A DNA stretch of 64,000 nt from Omphalotus guepiniiformis. Taxonomy: Eukaryota > Basidiomycota > Agaricomycetes > Agaricales > Omphalotaceae. A program made the position numbers and the translations under genes. Below the pieces are notes generated by a model that ran no database searches, was not told the origin of the DNA, and saw nothing but the letters and a program-made list of their open reading frames with translations. Position 1 is the stretch's first letter, and each line of letters opens with the position of its first letter. Where the stretch lies: positions 310,001 through 374,000 of the forward strand of contig JAQOOI010000022.1 of NCBI GenBank assembly GCA_028554645.1, written 5' to 3'. Shown here piece after piece: positions 11,383-22,989 of the stretch.

Positions 11383-13350
11383 ATGCCCGTCCATTTCTTG
11401 CTCAAGTTCTGTCAAGTTGTGGGTGCTACCGTGATAGCCTTATCGGCAGCTGCGTGGGTGACACATGTAGTTGTGCGTGCATCAATGGAAGCTCCCTTAA
11501 TGCATTTGGATAATTCAGAGGCAATTTGGGACGTTAATATTGCTCCATCGGACGATGCTACTAGCCACTTGGTCTTCAACACCGTAAGCTCACTGTTGCA
11601 GCACTGGCCTAATACCCGATATCGCAACGGTATGTTTTCACTTTGCAGAATCAGGGGAGGACTCAATCTCATCATTACATCCAGGGCATACGATAGTCCC
11701 AGGGATAATCCCACTAGGGACGCTCTTATATCATGGCCGCTCAGACTCACTGTATCCCAATGCTTCGGACTGGACGTCGACTGACCCTGAGCATTCATTC
11801 TTATTCTGCAAGGGCACGTGCTGGCATCTCACATTGGTCACTACCCGTCCGCTGAAAGTGCTCTACTTTGACGGGAGCAGTGCTGTAAAGATGCAAGGTG
11901 GTTCAATGGACACCCAAGATATCTTGCTTTGGGGCAAGCCGAGGGCAGATAAGGTTTTCAGCGAAGTTGAGAGGTTAGATGAGTTGTGTAAATGGGGCTC
12001 GGAATTTGGGCTTGATGGTTTCGTAAGGTGAAATGTTTTTCCTTGACCGACCTCGACTTTGCGGCTGACCTGGTTGTTTATGATATCAGGATGGAAATGG
12101 ACTTGTGAGTCAAGTCTTTGGTCAGAACCTGTTACAGACATCACTCAACCATGGAAAAGCGAAGTCATGTTATGCGATTTTTCTGCAGGCGTCGAAACCG
12201 TTTCGTTCCTCCATTTAACGAATAGCTCACCTGGGGATCCCGTACCCATAGACGACGCATTCTCGTCAGACGTCGACGAGGCTTGGAGCGAGTCGAATCC
12301 GAACCCTGCAGTCACCATCAGAAACTTTGAGCTTATGCATTCCAGCTCGCAGCACAACCAATACCCAGGCGAAAGTCGCGTGCAGCTAGACCTTACTCGG
12401 CTCGTCAGCTTCTATGACCTTGAACTCGCACCTTCTCTTGTTCCATTGAGGCGCAGCACAAACGTTGTAGGAGGAAGATGGGGTCACGGTCTCGACGGGA
12501 TAAAAGACGAAGACGTGGCTAGGTTCAGGCACCGACTGAAAGAAGTTCTTTCGAGTGAAGGACGAATACAGACGAACAGTGGGGTTGATTGGAATTCTAT
12601 ATTGCAGGTCGTGATGAAACGATACGGCTCGAGACTCGAAACGCTACAGTATGTTCTTGGAGCTGAGCTTGGGACAGCGTCGTTGGGAGACGACGAAGAT
12701 CGAATTCGAAAAGCGTTCGCTCAGCTCAACGTGATGCTCACTCCTTACATCGTATCAGGGACTACACCTGCTCATAAAGCCGAACAGCTCTCGTCCGGTA
12801 ACCCATTAATGTGGGCTTCACCGGTGTATCAGCTCTGCAGCACAAGCCATACTTCCTACATCTCATCGAGCGCGGTGTTGAAAACGATGACATCATCTGA
12901 GCGTCTCTTGCTAGCATCTGTGAGGGATACGACGAGAGAGATATGCAGGGTTCTGGTTAAAATGTGGGCGACAGGGAAAGAGGCTGGACTTGATGAGAAG
13001 TATTGGCGTCGCTTGCCAACACATATCGTCGAGATTGCGGTTGAGCCGTTACTGGAAAAATGGAGATCGGATTTGGGCCATCTCATGGAGTGGTTGGATT
13101 GGCACATGTGGGTGAAATGCCAACCGCCGTGCGGACTTGAGGTTAGTTCTCGTATCTTTACCGTCCCAGTCCTTATATCTGATCGAACTTTCAGGAGATG
13201 TGCTATATGCCTACATGGCCTTACTTTGGTGGGCCCCCACCAGCACCTGTGGACAATCTGCCAGTCACAAATAGTGCCGAGACACACGATAATGAATGGG
13301 AAAGACCGCAACCGAAATGCATTAAGCGAATTGCTCCTTATTCATTTTAA
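11383..13350 (+). CDS. Conserved fungal membrane-anchored protein, unknown function
   Basis: Five exons give about 580 residues: 11383-11629, 11685-12027, 12090-12104, 12160-13141 and 13195-13350. All joins are GT-AG and in frame. Near the N-terminus (about residues 8-32) there is one hydrophobic segment, VVGATVIALSAAAWVTHVVV, likely a signal anchor. The middle carries the striking block VLYFDGSSAVKMQGG ... DTQDILLWG and then DGFVRMEMDFEVMLCDF, built across a 15-nt exon. The pattern resembles a widespread uncharacterised basidiomycete family with this YFDGSSA core; I know no assigned activity. The topology suggests a secretory-pathway or plasma-membrane protein with most of the chain on the lumenal or outer side. 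Exon continuity and full coverage argue for a functional gene. Confidence 0.75.
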
Positions 13351-14005
13351 TTCAGGATCTCACAGTTTTAAGAAAATATGTAATAAGACACCATTCAATT
13401 GAATTAGATTGAATAATTACGCTGTAATTTTACGGCAACTACACGATGTTCTGATGCACTGTAAATGTCTGAATTCAATACTAAGTAGAGCTGTGGCATT
13501 GCCTTTTCGTTACAAAATTGCCACTACAACTAAAGGCGTATGTGGAAGAGTTACGACAAAGAAAAAACATGAGTGGTGAGCGACAAACGTCCAAGTAATG
13601 AAGATGAAGTATCGATAGATAGGAATAAAGATCCTGATGCAGAAGTAGTCCGTGGCCAAGAAGTCCAATTTCAATGCGAACATGATGTAAAGAGATGCGA
13701 ATATTGCGACGAAGCTTGAAGAGATTGGATGATGGAAGCGAAATTGTTGAATGCAGATATATAAAGATATGATGATGCTGCTTGAAAGCTTGACGTTGAG
13801 AGTCCATTGATCATGAGTGCGATTGAATGCGATTAATATGATGATGCTTGAAGAATTGAAGAGGTGAAAAGAATAACTTGACTTGTGACGAAAGACTTTC
13901 TTGTGCGTTGCAGCTGCTTGGTGATACGCAAGAGAGTAGAGAGTAGGATAGACTTGAGCGATTTGATCTTGGATCGAAGCTAGTGACGAGTTGCATAGTT
14001 GCACA
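13351..14005. other. Intergenic region
   Basis: It lies between the 3' end of the membrane protein gene and the 3' side of the small zinc-ribbon gene. Minus-strand frames here (for example 13510-14208) are Ser/Leu/Phe-rich with no recognisable domain and are most likely untranslated or intronic. Confidence 0.4.
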
Positions 14006-14706
14006 TTAGGTCTTAGCTTGACGAGCGACAGACTTCTGAAAAGAGTGAGAAAAAAGTGAGAAGCTGCCAGAAGACCAAAAGAAACAAGAACGAGCGTACA
14101 AGGAAGCTCCAGAGTACGTCTGCAGTCGTCGACGCGTAGTGCCTTTAGCAAGCGCCGTCGACAATGATTGAGAGGAAGAAACTTCATGACAGAATGAAAA
14201 AAAGCCAAAATTGCTCGACAAGAAGCAGGCGAGATAGAGAAGGGATATGAGTGTCAAGAGACAAGTGATGATTGTTTGCCTCGAGCAGGAGAATAAATAA
14301 AAATAAAAATCAAGCATCAACCGCTCAGACTTTAGAAAGTCTCGCGAGATCATGAAATGGACGACTTCATCGTCACTGTCAGCATCAAGATAGAACTCTC
14401 GTCCCAGAAGAAGTCCGAACGGCTCGACGCCTTCAGCGTAAGCCTGTTCAAGACTATATGCATCTTTACCGATACTAGTATCCGTGCGATCGAGAACCAT
14501 TGTTCGTTGAGTGCCGATGGTGCGAGCCTACACAGAATTAAGCAATCCAAAAACTTAGAAGCATGAAATAGTAAGAGCCTACTATCAGCCTGCCTGCTAC
14601 GCTTGAGTCTGGCGGCACAAGCGTGACAGATGTGAGCCAAAGTATTGCGATCTGGAATATACTGAAGACCACAAACACGACAGATAGCATAGGTAGAACA
14701 GGACAT
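14006..14706 (-). CDS. Small zinc-ribbon-like protein, unknown
   Basis: Exon 1 (start 14706) encodes CRVCGLQYIP and, 19 residues after the first Cys pair begins, CHACAARLKRSRQ, giving a CxxC...CxxC zinc-ribbon spacing. A second coding segment (about 14530 down to about 14300) encodes YSLEQAYAEGVEPFGLLLG followed by an acidic DADSDDE stretch and looks like real protein. The join is unresolved. The acceptor TGTGTAG at about 14530 requires phase 0, whereas the obvious donor (ATA|GTAGGC) is phase 1. A GC donor at CAG|GCTGAT would fit the frame but is weak. The C-terminal end is uncertain; the open frame runs to 14006 but its last 80 or so residues look like non-coding sequence. Function unknown. 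Confidence 0.4.
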
Positions 14707-14766
14707 AAGCTTAATTTTTGAGAATGAAAATGATAGAGACGTACCATTATCGATTTTATATCGCAA

Positions 14767-15656
14767 ATTGTGGCTCTAACGTTGCATTTCTCGATCCTAA
14801 GGGTGTTGTTTCCTGCGGATCTCCAACGTCAGCGACGTTTTTGGAAGAAGGTTGAAGGTATACATAGAGTTAGTGTCTTGTTAGTTGTCTTCAAGGGACA
14901 CAGTACATTTGGGGAAACGATACATCTCGTCAAAAGCGCGTCTATACGTATTACGCGTTGACTCAGAGCAAATTTCCCTTCTTCAATCCGTTTTTTGGTC
15001 GTTTGCAAGGCATACCGTTTGGTAGCATCCATAATAAAAGACATCAACGACCATATTTCAGCAACCTAAAGTACGAACAAACACTGGAAGTCAGCTTCAG
15101 AAGAGAAAACGTAGAGTTTATGATGTTCAACTTGAGACTAACTGTACGTTACGGGACCCACAGGATCAACACGCTCCGCGAGAAGGTGTTCACATTAACA
15201 ATACTAGAGGATGTAATGGAGAGACCGTCGAAGGTGTTGAGCTCGCGGGTTCGGGTGGCAGGGTGGCAGGGGCGGCGAAATCGGCGGGATGAACACGCGT
15301 CGCGTACAAGGCGCGCAAGGGCGCACAACACAAAGAGAACGTTCTGAGCAGAATGCGTCACGCGTGACGGTCACCCCGTCTAACAAAATTGGCAGAGCAC
15401 CTTGCACAACATTGCCAAATGAACTTTTTACCATGGACATCGGGATTCGGCATTGTATAGCCACTGGATTGGGGGTCTGACGCCACACTTCATGGCGTCC
15501 ATTCCTCACGCTGTATCACCGTCTTCACTTCGCCCACTGACAAGAGCACGAGGCGATGCAGACAAACCGGTATTTAACCCCAGGAAATATCGTTCGTTTT
15601 CTTGGTGGGTACTTTTGCTTCGTATCCTTCAACGAGTCTAGTTTTTTGAGTCCCCT
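14767..15656. other. Intergenic region
   Basis: No protein domain or splice-supported exon chain was seen on either strand. The short open frames overlap each other on opposite strands and lack any recognisable family. Confidence 0.4.
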
Positions 15657-17006
15657 GTGTACATAGGATGTGCCGAACTCTACACTACACCCAATGATTT
15701 CAGCTCTTCAAGCCCTTCCTACTTTCTCTTCAAGGATGGACACTCGCTCGTTGTACAGGCAATGGAAAAGGCTTGGGATACTGACTTGGTTCCGGAAGAT
15801 CCTGAGGCTAGATTACGAGAGGAAGCGAAACAACATAGTTTCGAGATAGAGGTCATTGTAGGTGATTTCCCCATGTAATTGATGGTAATTGCGCTTATAC
15901 TGTGGGGTCAGCAAACACTCCTGGATACCATCGAGTTCAAGCAGAGCAATTGGGCATATCTGATTCGTGATCCAAAAGGCCAGTATCGTCTCGTGCCCAA
16001 AGTGAAGCCCAAAATGCTTTACAAGATCGACGCACCGCTGGGCTGGGTACCGAAGATACCACTCTCTGAGATAGAGATTGTTCGCTGGTTGAGCACCATC
16101 TGGTTTGAAGGATTTTGGAATGGTAGAGAGATTGGTGAGAAATAGCAGCACGGCCAAAAACCTCCGTTTTCGTTTCGTGCTGAAACAATCCTACATAGAC
16201 GTCCGGGTTGGATGGACTGACAGAGATCTCAAAGCAATAGAACGGGATCTGAATTCCCGATACCTCTGTCGCAATTGTAACATTACATCCGAAGTCTACG
16301 GTCTGGTTGTGCGAGACGGGCTTGTCATTGGGTACATGAGTGAGCCTATCAGAGGAAGGAATGTCGAATTCCAAGACAGGATGCTGGTGCGGACCACTCT
16401 CATTCCTTTCTAGAAGCGGCTCGTAATCTGGAATACTTCTGAAATACTTAGGTTTATGAGACTTTCGCCAAACTACAGGCTCATAACATCGTCTGGGATT
16501 GGTACTGGGATATTCCGTTCGGAGAGATCTTAATCCAAGATGGCCAAATCCGATTGACTATGCTTCAGCAGCGCATGAAAGTCATCTCTGACGATGAGCG
16601 AAAACTACTCGAAGCCTCCGGGAAAATATTCAACGAAACCTACTTACAAAAGCTCTTTAAACTCTTAATGCAACAACCCAACCCAGCTCCCAATTTTCGA
16701 GAAACCGTCTGGACTCAGGATACTATGGTACTCACTCACATACCATATCCCGAGCATTCTATCAGCAGAGCTCCTGCAGTATTTGATTATTTATGGAAAT
16801 GGCAGTGGTTGTATTTTCAACTTCATTGTCAGGAAGAGAATTGCCGGGGTCGTTCTCGGAGACCGAACAAGCGCAAGACGGCACTGATTTGCAGTTCAGG
16901 ATGGTTGGATACTCCAATCCCTGGGGCTTTGGTTCGAGGTGCTCGACCAAAGAGTCGATTTAGTAAAAGATTTTCGGATGTGGGCGCTTTGCTAGCTCCA
17001 GAGTAG
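15657..17006 (+). pseudogene. Degraded protein-kinase-like gene
   Basis: Several collinear plus-strand segments in different frames appear to belong to one protein: 15657-15878, 15885-16140, 16105-16413 and about 16440-17006. Segments such as VYGLVVRDGLVIGYMSEPI and FAKLQAHNIVWDWYWD resemble the hinge and catalytic loop of fungal kinase-like proteins (usual loop form IVWGDxxxxNVLI). In the window's version an Asp is present (WDIPFGEIL), but the loop Lys and Asn and a DFG motif are not visible. The segments change frame without clear introns: at 16105-16140 two frames overlap, and near 16860-16960 the C-terminal homology YSNPWGF appears in yet another frame. This suggests a decayed or pseudokinase gene. 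A functional gene with unrecognised introns remains possible. Confidence 0.4.
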
Positions 17007-17991
17007 CTTTTCATGTTCTGAGAGGTTTTGGTGTAAACAAGATTTAATGTAAGCCTTTTTGAATATGTGTTTCTGTACGATGTATGTTCCATAAGGATAA
17101 TAATTGTACGAAGTTGTACATGGAGACAATGAAATTACGCAGTTGGTGACGAACTTAGGTAGCGAAATGACGGTTCTGCGGATGCTATTGGGCCCACCTG
17201 GTTTGCGAATTGGAAATGAGAATGATTTCAGCTTGAAGCGGGCGCTGTCCCACACAGCTTGTTGATTCAGTCTGTCTCTAAGTTGAGCTTGTAAAAGATA
17301 CTAAGTTGAAAAACTGAACAAAGGTTTGAAACGAAGGGTCTAGAGGAATCTAAGCCGGCAAGAACGGAAAACATATTTTGACGTTGATCGATATATTGAT
17401 TTCCCCATCAACGGGAATAACATTGATAAATAACGGTCCGGAAATCCTCTGATTCCTCTCACTCAACTTCCATCTTACCGTGGTTCGTGGTCCGTGTAGG
17501 AGGACGAAAGGTGCGCGATTATTATTCTTCTAGTAAGGATACCCAGGTTCTCAACTATTTTGTCAACATAATAGATAAAATTCTGCCGTCTCTCATTCTC
17601 GCGGCTAGATTTCGGACTGTAAAATTCGAAAAAAGGTCTGGCTTGACGCTGACCGCTTGTACACTACAAGATAAGGAAGATTGTAGGGAAGGAGTAGAGT
17701 TCAAAGGTGCGTTTGCTTCTACTCTCAATCGCGAGTGGAAATTTATGGTATGGATTGTAGGCTACCGTTCAAAAGACTCTGTTGTAATTAGCGCCGGATT
17801 TTGGAACGGGCGAAACATTCTGTTGTAATTTGAGTGCAGGTGTGTCAGAAAATTCAGGACTTCGCGCTTCCCTTACTAATCTACACTAGTTTTCTCCCAG
17901 CCGGAAATATTGACGCGCTATCAGGCTTCAGCAACCGAGGCCATCATAAGTTCAACGCGGCCAAGTTACACCGACACTTTGTTTTTTTCGA
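17007..17991. other. Intergenic region with one unassigned open frame
   Basis: The 113-codon frame at 17487-17828 (+) has no domain I recognise. It contains a short passage (ILAARFRTVKFEKRSG) but no start context or introns. The last 300 bp should be the promoter of the GRAM/VASt gene. Confidence 0.35.
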
Positions 17992-20900
17992 ATGGCGCCC
18001 AGCTTCCTCTCCAAACTCGTGAAAGCCTCTCCGACTCATAATCGAGAGCGCTCAGATCGCTCTCTGGACTTGTCTGCTTCGAGTAGCAGGCGAAGCCTCT
18101 CACCGGCTGCACGGACGAGGGTTATTTCATCTATAAGTGCCATTGGTACCCCTTCAGAAGCTACTCCAACTCAGACTCCATCACCTCCAAACTCGAAAAT
18201 TGTCGCGCAACCCAAGACAACAAATAGAGTGCCCAGTATCAATGCCCCTCAGTCTGTGGATAACCAGTCGGAAACCAGCAGCATTAATCCCAACGTAACG
18301 ATAATACCTCCTTCCCCACGATCAACAGACAAGTCGGGTTTACCTACAGAAATAGATGGAGATCAGCCGTCAGTGGAAGGATTGCCGGTTTCTAGTAATG
18401 CCGGATCAAAAGGAGATACTGCGGAACAGAAGCGTGCGACATCTTCAGCGCCAGCAAATCCTCCAGAACCATCGTCCATGTCTTCGTCATCATTCTTTAG
18501 GAAGCCGAAATCTCGACCGACGACTCCATCCTCTTCAACTCCGAGTCTCCCTGATGTCAGCAATCCGCCTCCTCCATTGCCCACCAGCAACGGCACGCTG
18601 AAGACGCCCGACAATTCATTACGCAAGTCAGCCTCTAACAAGTCACTGAATCAACTGCCCTCTATCACTACATCCCCTCCTTCTGTACACTCTCGCACTC
18701 CAAGTGTCCCTACTGGCAAGGTGGAGTTAGATGAGGCTGGTATGACGCCCATAGTCGAATCACCCACTTCGATGACCGAGTTTGGTGTCATCGGCAGTTT
18801 GCCTACACCCACTGCTGCGACAGTCAATGGCACGGGTGGAACATACCTCAGTTCACTTTCAGCCTCTCCGCCACGCGACACTGACGCACTGTCTATGCAT
18901 TTCACAGCCACAGGGGCCAATAACTCTCCTCCGTCCAAAACAGCACCCAAGAAGAAAGAGACAACCAGACCTTGGCGCCGCCCTTCTACGAAACCCACAG
19001 GACTTGCTGGTGCTATTGCAGCATCTGGGCTAGCCATGGCCAATCCTGCTTTCTCTGCACAACAGCAGGCGCAGCTCAGCCCGCCTATAACCGGCATTGC
19101 ACCTATTGCTCGCTCAGCTACAAATTCCTCTCGTAAAGGCTCCGTTGGCTCGCCTTCCAACGCCCCTTACTTGATCCGAACAGCGTCCGGATCAGGCGGT
19201 GCATCGTCGTCTACTCAGTTCTCCCCGCCGCGTTCTTCGAAGTCTCGCCATTCTTCTATCGGTTCTGGAGGCAAGAAGCGGTCGATGTCGGTGAGCGATC
19301 ATGGGTCAGAGTATGTCCCAGAGCACGGCGTGGATTATTATTCGGGGTTGGAAGATGATAGTGATGAAGAAGAGGATGACGAAAGTTCTGGCGATGATTT
19401 GGAGGGCATCAACGACATGGAAGATATACCTGTCACAGGTTTTGCGGTGGCTAGCAGCAGGAGGAACACGGACTTCCACGAGTTGTTCCCTAGTATACCC
19501 GAGGGCGATTATCTCATTGAGGGTGAGTCTATCGCCCTACCATGCTTGAACCGCAGTTACCTCAATTTGTCTCAGATTACGGATGTGCATTGCAGCGCGA
19601 GATATTGATACAAGGTCGGCTGTACATATCAGAAAATCACATATGCTTTCATGCTAATATCCTTGGTTGGGTTACCGATGTGAGTATCAAAAATCGTTGT
19701 CAATTGTGTGCACACTAATATATTTCTGTTCTTCCTCAGCTTTCAATACCCATATACGAAATTGTATCCCTGGAAAAGAAAATGACCGCCTTTGTCATAC
19801 CCAATGCTATCCTGATAACCACTCGCCAGACAAAATATACCTTCGCTTCTTTCCTTTCCCGTGATACCACATTCGATGTCATATATAATATTTGGCGCTT
19901 ATCCCGACCAGGGGATGCCGCATCTATAGGTTCCAACTCAGTGGAGCGAGGCGTGGGTCAAATTGTTGAAGGAACAATAATTGGTACTGCTGGAGGTGTC
20001 AATGGAGATGGTGTACTGGTACCAGGTCCAGCTGCAGTAAACAAGGTGACGCAGTGTACGTGCGGGAGAGACAAAAAGCATTATACAGAAACGGCGATGG
20101 ATGCTGTTTTTCCTGGGACACCGGAGAAGATATATAATTTGATGTTCGCGAGTGGGTTCATCAAGGACTTCCTGGCGATTGATCAGAAGCTCATAGGTGA
20201 GTCGTCAAGTGTAGAGATTCTTGGTATCCTGTCTTGACGAATGATGAACTTTTTCTCAGACTTGCAGATGTCGGATTGGGCACCCACAACGGAAGGCTCT
20301 AAATTGCTAGCCCGAAACATGACGTACATTAAACCGCTCAACGGGAGCGTTGGCCCTAAGCAAACCAAGTGCGAGATTCGTGATGAAACAGTAATTTGTG
20401 ACTTTGATGACTATGTGTCTACAGTCACAACGACTCGCACTCCGGATGTGCCTAGTGGAGGTGTGTTTTCGGTCAAGACCAGGACGTGTATCACTTGGGC
20501 GAGTTCAATTTCGTCGAGGGTATTGGTTACGACGCAGGTTGAATGGACTGGGCGGAGTTTCATTAAGGGTAGGTTCAATTCTGGCTTGTTTGCTCTTTGA
20601 AGGTCTTTTCCAACCTCTGACACCTACCTTTTTAGGTCTTATTGAAAGAGGTGCTATCGACGGTCAAAAGACGTACCACAACGACCTTGAAAAGGCAATG
20701 CTGACCTACATCCAGGACCACCAGACAGAGTTCATCCCAGAAGGAGTGGCAATCACCGCCATCGCCCCCGTTCCTCCGGCACCCATCGCAAATGGCGAGA
20801 GCGTGCGCGGTGCTCTTTCTAAGGAAGGGAAAACACCCGAACAACGCGAGCGCGACAGGAACCGTCTTGGGATGCAGTGGGCTTGGGATACCTTTGATGG

Positions 20901-21381
20901 CGCGTTCTCTGTGGCCAAGCAGAGCACGAAGGGAGCGCTTGAGCTCATCAAGGATTCATGGGATCAGAGCTCGACGACGACGATATTATATTTCATCATT
21001 GTTGCGCTCGTGTTCAGCAATATCTGGACGTGGATGCGTGTGCCGAAAGAGGTGCCCAGTAGTTCTTCACGGAGGACCGTAATTGGAGAAAAGGATAAGG
21101 AGGAGAGGGAGAAGTGGATTCAAGGGGTTGTTACTGCGCTCTGGGACGAGTTGGCTGCGGGTAAGGGACGCAGTGTTGGGCTTGATTTGCCAGAGGTCGC
21201 GACTTTGAGTAGTCGGACAGTGACGGACCAAGGAAAGTCTGCGGATGAGACAAGGACGATAAGCGCAGAGTGGCGAGACGAGATTGTTGCGCTTCATGCA
21301 ACGATGGATATTGTCGAGCAGAGAGTACGGAGCATTAGGGAAGGGCTGAATGCTGCGAAGACGTTGAGCGATGTTGATTGA
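17992..21381 (+). CDS. GRAM and VASt domain sterol-transfer protein (Lam/Aster family)
   Basis: Five exons: 17992-19522, 19576-19679, 19740-20196, 20260-20568 and 20636-21381, all GT-AG, giving about 1048 residues. Residues 1-490 or so are a low-complexity Ser/Pro/Thr-rich region, with an acidic DSDEEEDDESSGDD run before the GRAM domain. The GRAM domain (about 495-600) begins FHELFPSIPEGDYLIEDYGC and includes LYISENHICFHANILGWVTD. The VASt domain (about 675-850) starts ETAMDAVFPGTPEKIYNLMF and ends near GQKTYHNDLEKAMLTYI. One transmembrane segment, ILYFIIVALVFSNIWTW, lies near residues 916-932, followed by a coiled C-tail. In yeast, Lam/Ltc proteins anchored in the ER carry sterol at membrane contact sites; mammalian GRAMD1/Aster proteins have the same order. 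The domain order and the C-terminal ER anchor match that role. Confidence 0.93.
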
Positions 21382-21945
21382 AAAAAGGATGAAGAATGAT
21401 GATGATGTTCTCGAGCTTTGAACGTTTTGTTCAGATCCTCGCTGGTGCGGCTGCGCGTGGATGGACGATCTCTTCTTTATCACCGCTTTGTGTCTTGCTT
21501 TTATATACGCAATTCTTCCACACTCTTTTTCAATCTTTTGGGTTTTGCTTTATTCTTATGAGTAACTGTTTGAGTTCTGTTTTTGGTGTTGGTGCTGTGT
21601 ATATATACGACTCGCTTGTCGTGAGGATATTATAAAAAGCTTTGGCTTTCAGTGTGTTGATTGAGATTTGGGATTCGTATATTCGTAACGGCGGAGACTT
21701 GAAGACCTCGGTTAGTGACTCTTCTTGGTTCCACCATCATCGATGTCACCTATTCTCCGCTGGCAGGACTCCGACTCCACTGGCAGGACTCCCTGTCATC
21801 TGTGTAAATTGAGTGTCTCTACATAGTCTCTGTGAAGCGATTGAAGGCAAAGCTCCCTCTGTCGGGACGATCGAGGTGAGACTTGAATGCTACAGCTCTA
21901 CTTATTACGCCGCTCTCTCCACTACCACTGGCATCATGGCTTAAC
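21382..21945. other. Intergenic region
   Basis: It contains the 3' UTR of the GRAM/VASt gene. A short direct repeat, CTGGCAGGACTCC, occurs twice at about 21760-21792. No coding signal was seen. Confidence 0.4.
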
Positions 21946-22537
21946 CTCAGCCCAATCTCAACATAATCACTGGCTCTCTCCAGAATCTCGCGCTTGAGGC
22001 TCAACATATCCCGAATATCCCCTGTATCAACCAGGCCAATGCTCTCAATGATCTACAAAACAATTTGAAAGCGCTCACTGCGACCGTCAACGCCAATCAA
22101 AATCTCCTCCAAAATTTGACACAGGATATGCAAATGTTGATCCAAGCGGTAAACGGTATTCAAGCCTAGTGAGTTTTATGTTCTTTTCTTTCTTCGTGCC
22201 ACACTCTTACTATGTACCTTGACTCTAGTAACAATCTGACACCAATGCGCAACTACAATCTCCTTAATTCTATTGCTCCGACTGGTGTCCTTCGTGGACC
22301 TGTAGGTCTTCTTCCCGATAATGTCCCCAACACGGTGGGAGAGATCAGAGCTGCGTCAGGTATGCAGCATACCTTCAGCTAGCTTATACGATGGCAATGA
22401 GTCGGACTGATTTGGGGTTTAGAACCACAACTTGATCAACTCCATGCTGCGCTGGGAATGTTCCCAACTACGACGTCAATGCCAATTGTTTGCAAAAGCT
22501 CCAAGTGCTCGCAGAATACTTAGGTGTGGTTCCCTAG
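21946..22537 (+). pseudogene. Decayed small coiled-coil protein gene
   Basis: Three collinear segments read as one small protein. The first has heptad-like Leu/Asn/Gln content (NLALEAQHIPNIPCINQANA ... LQNNLKALTATVNAN). A GT-AG intron (about 22169-22229) joins it to NNLTPMRNYNLLNS and LRGPVGLLPDNVPNTVGEIR. A second intron (about 22360-22423) leads to LDQLHAALGMFP, and the end is in another frame (VNANCLQKLQVLAEYLGVVP, stop 22535-22537). Two lesions are visible. The third codon after the only in-frame ATG (21946) is TAA where CAA would fit (ATG GCT TAA CCT), and a one-base frame change is needed near 22475. The layout resembles short uncharacterised agaricomycete proteins ending in a SAP-like helix pair; that family call is tentative. 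Confidence 0.5.
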
Positions 22538-22989
22538 TTCCTCTGATAAATGTTTGGTATGCCTATTTCTTGTTCTGTAATCTGCAAGTTGAAGTTCTGA
22601 CTCCCATGTGTATATATATGCCATTGTCAGCTAGATCTTGGGGCTGGATGTTTCATTATTCAGCCTGCTAGTACCTATAAATTACACAGTTCACTGTGGA
22701 TTTTATCATATGTTGTCCTTTTGGGGTTCATTTATTGTGGAATGCCACAGCTAGATCTCAAATCAGCTATGGTCTCGTTCCAGACAAGCTCTTCCGATGT
22801 CTTGGCAGATCATAACGTGCGCTTGCAGAATCCTGCTTATGTGTTGTTGTATAACAAATGCATTGTTTTAGAGTAAGAGCTGAGGTCGCAGAAGTGAGTA
22901 ATTTTACTCGCTTCCGAGTGAATATATGCTGAAGCATTTCAGAGCGTTGACGAATCAAGTACTTGCGGCACTCACCGCACGCCACTGGC

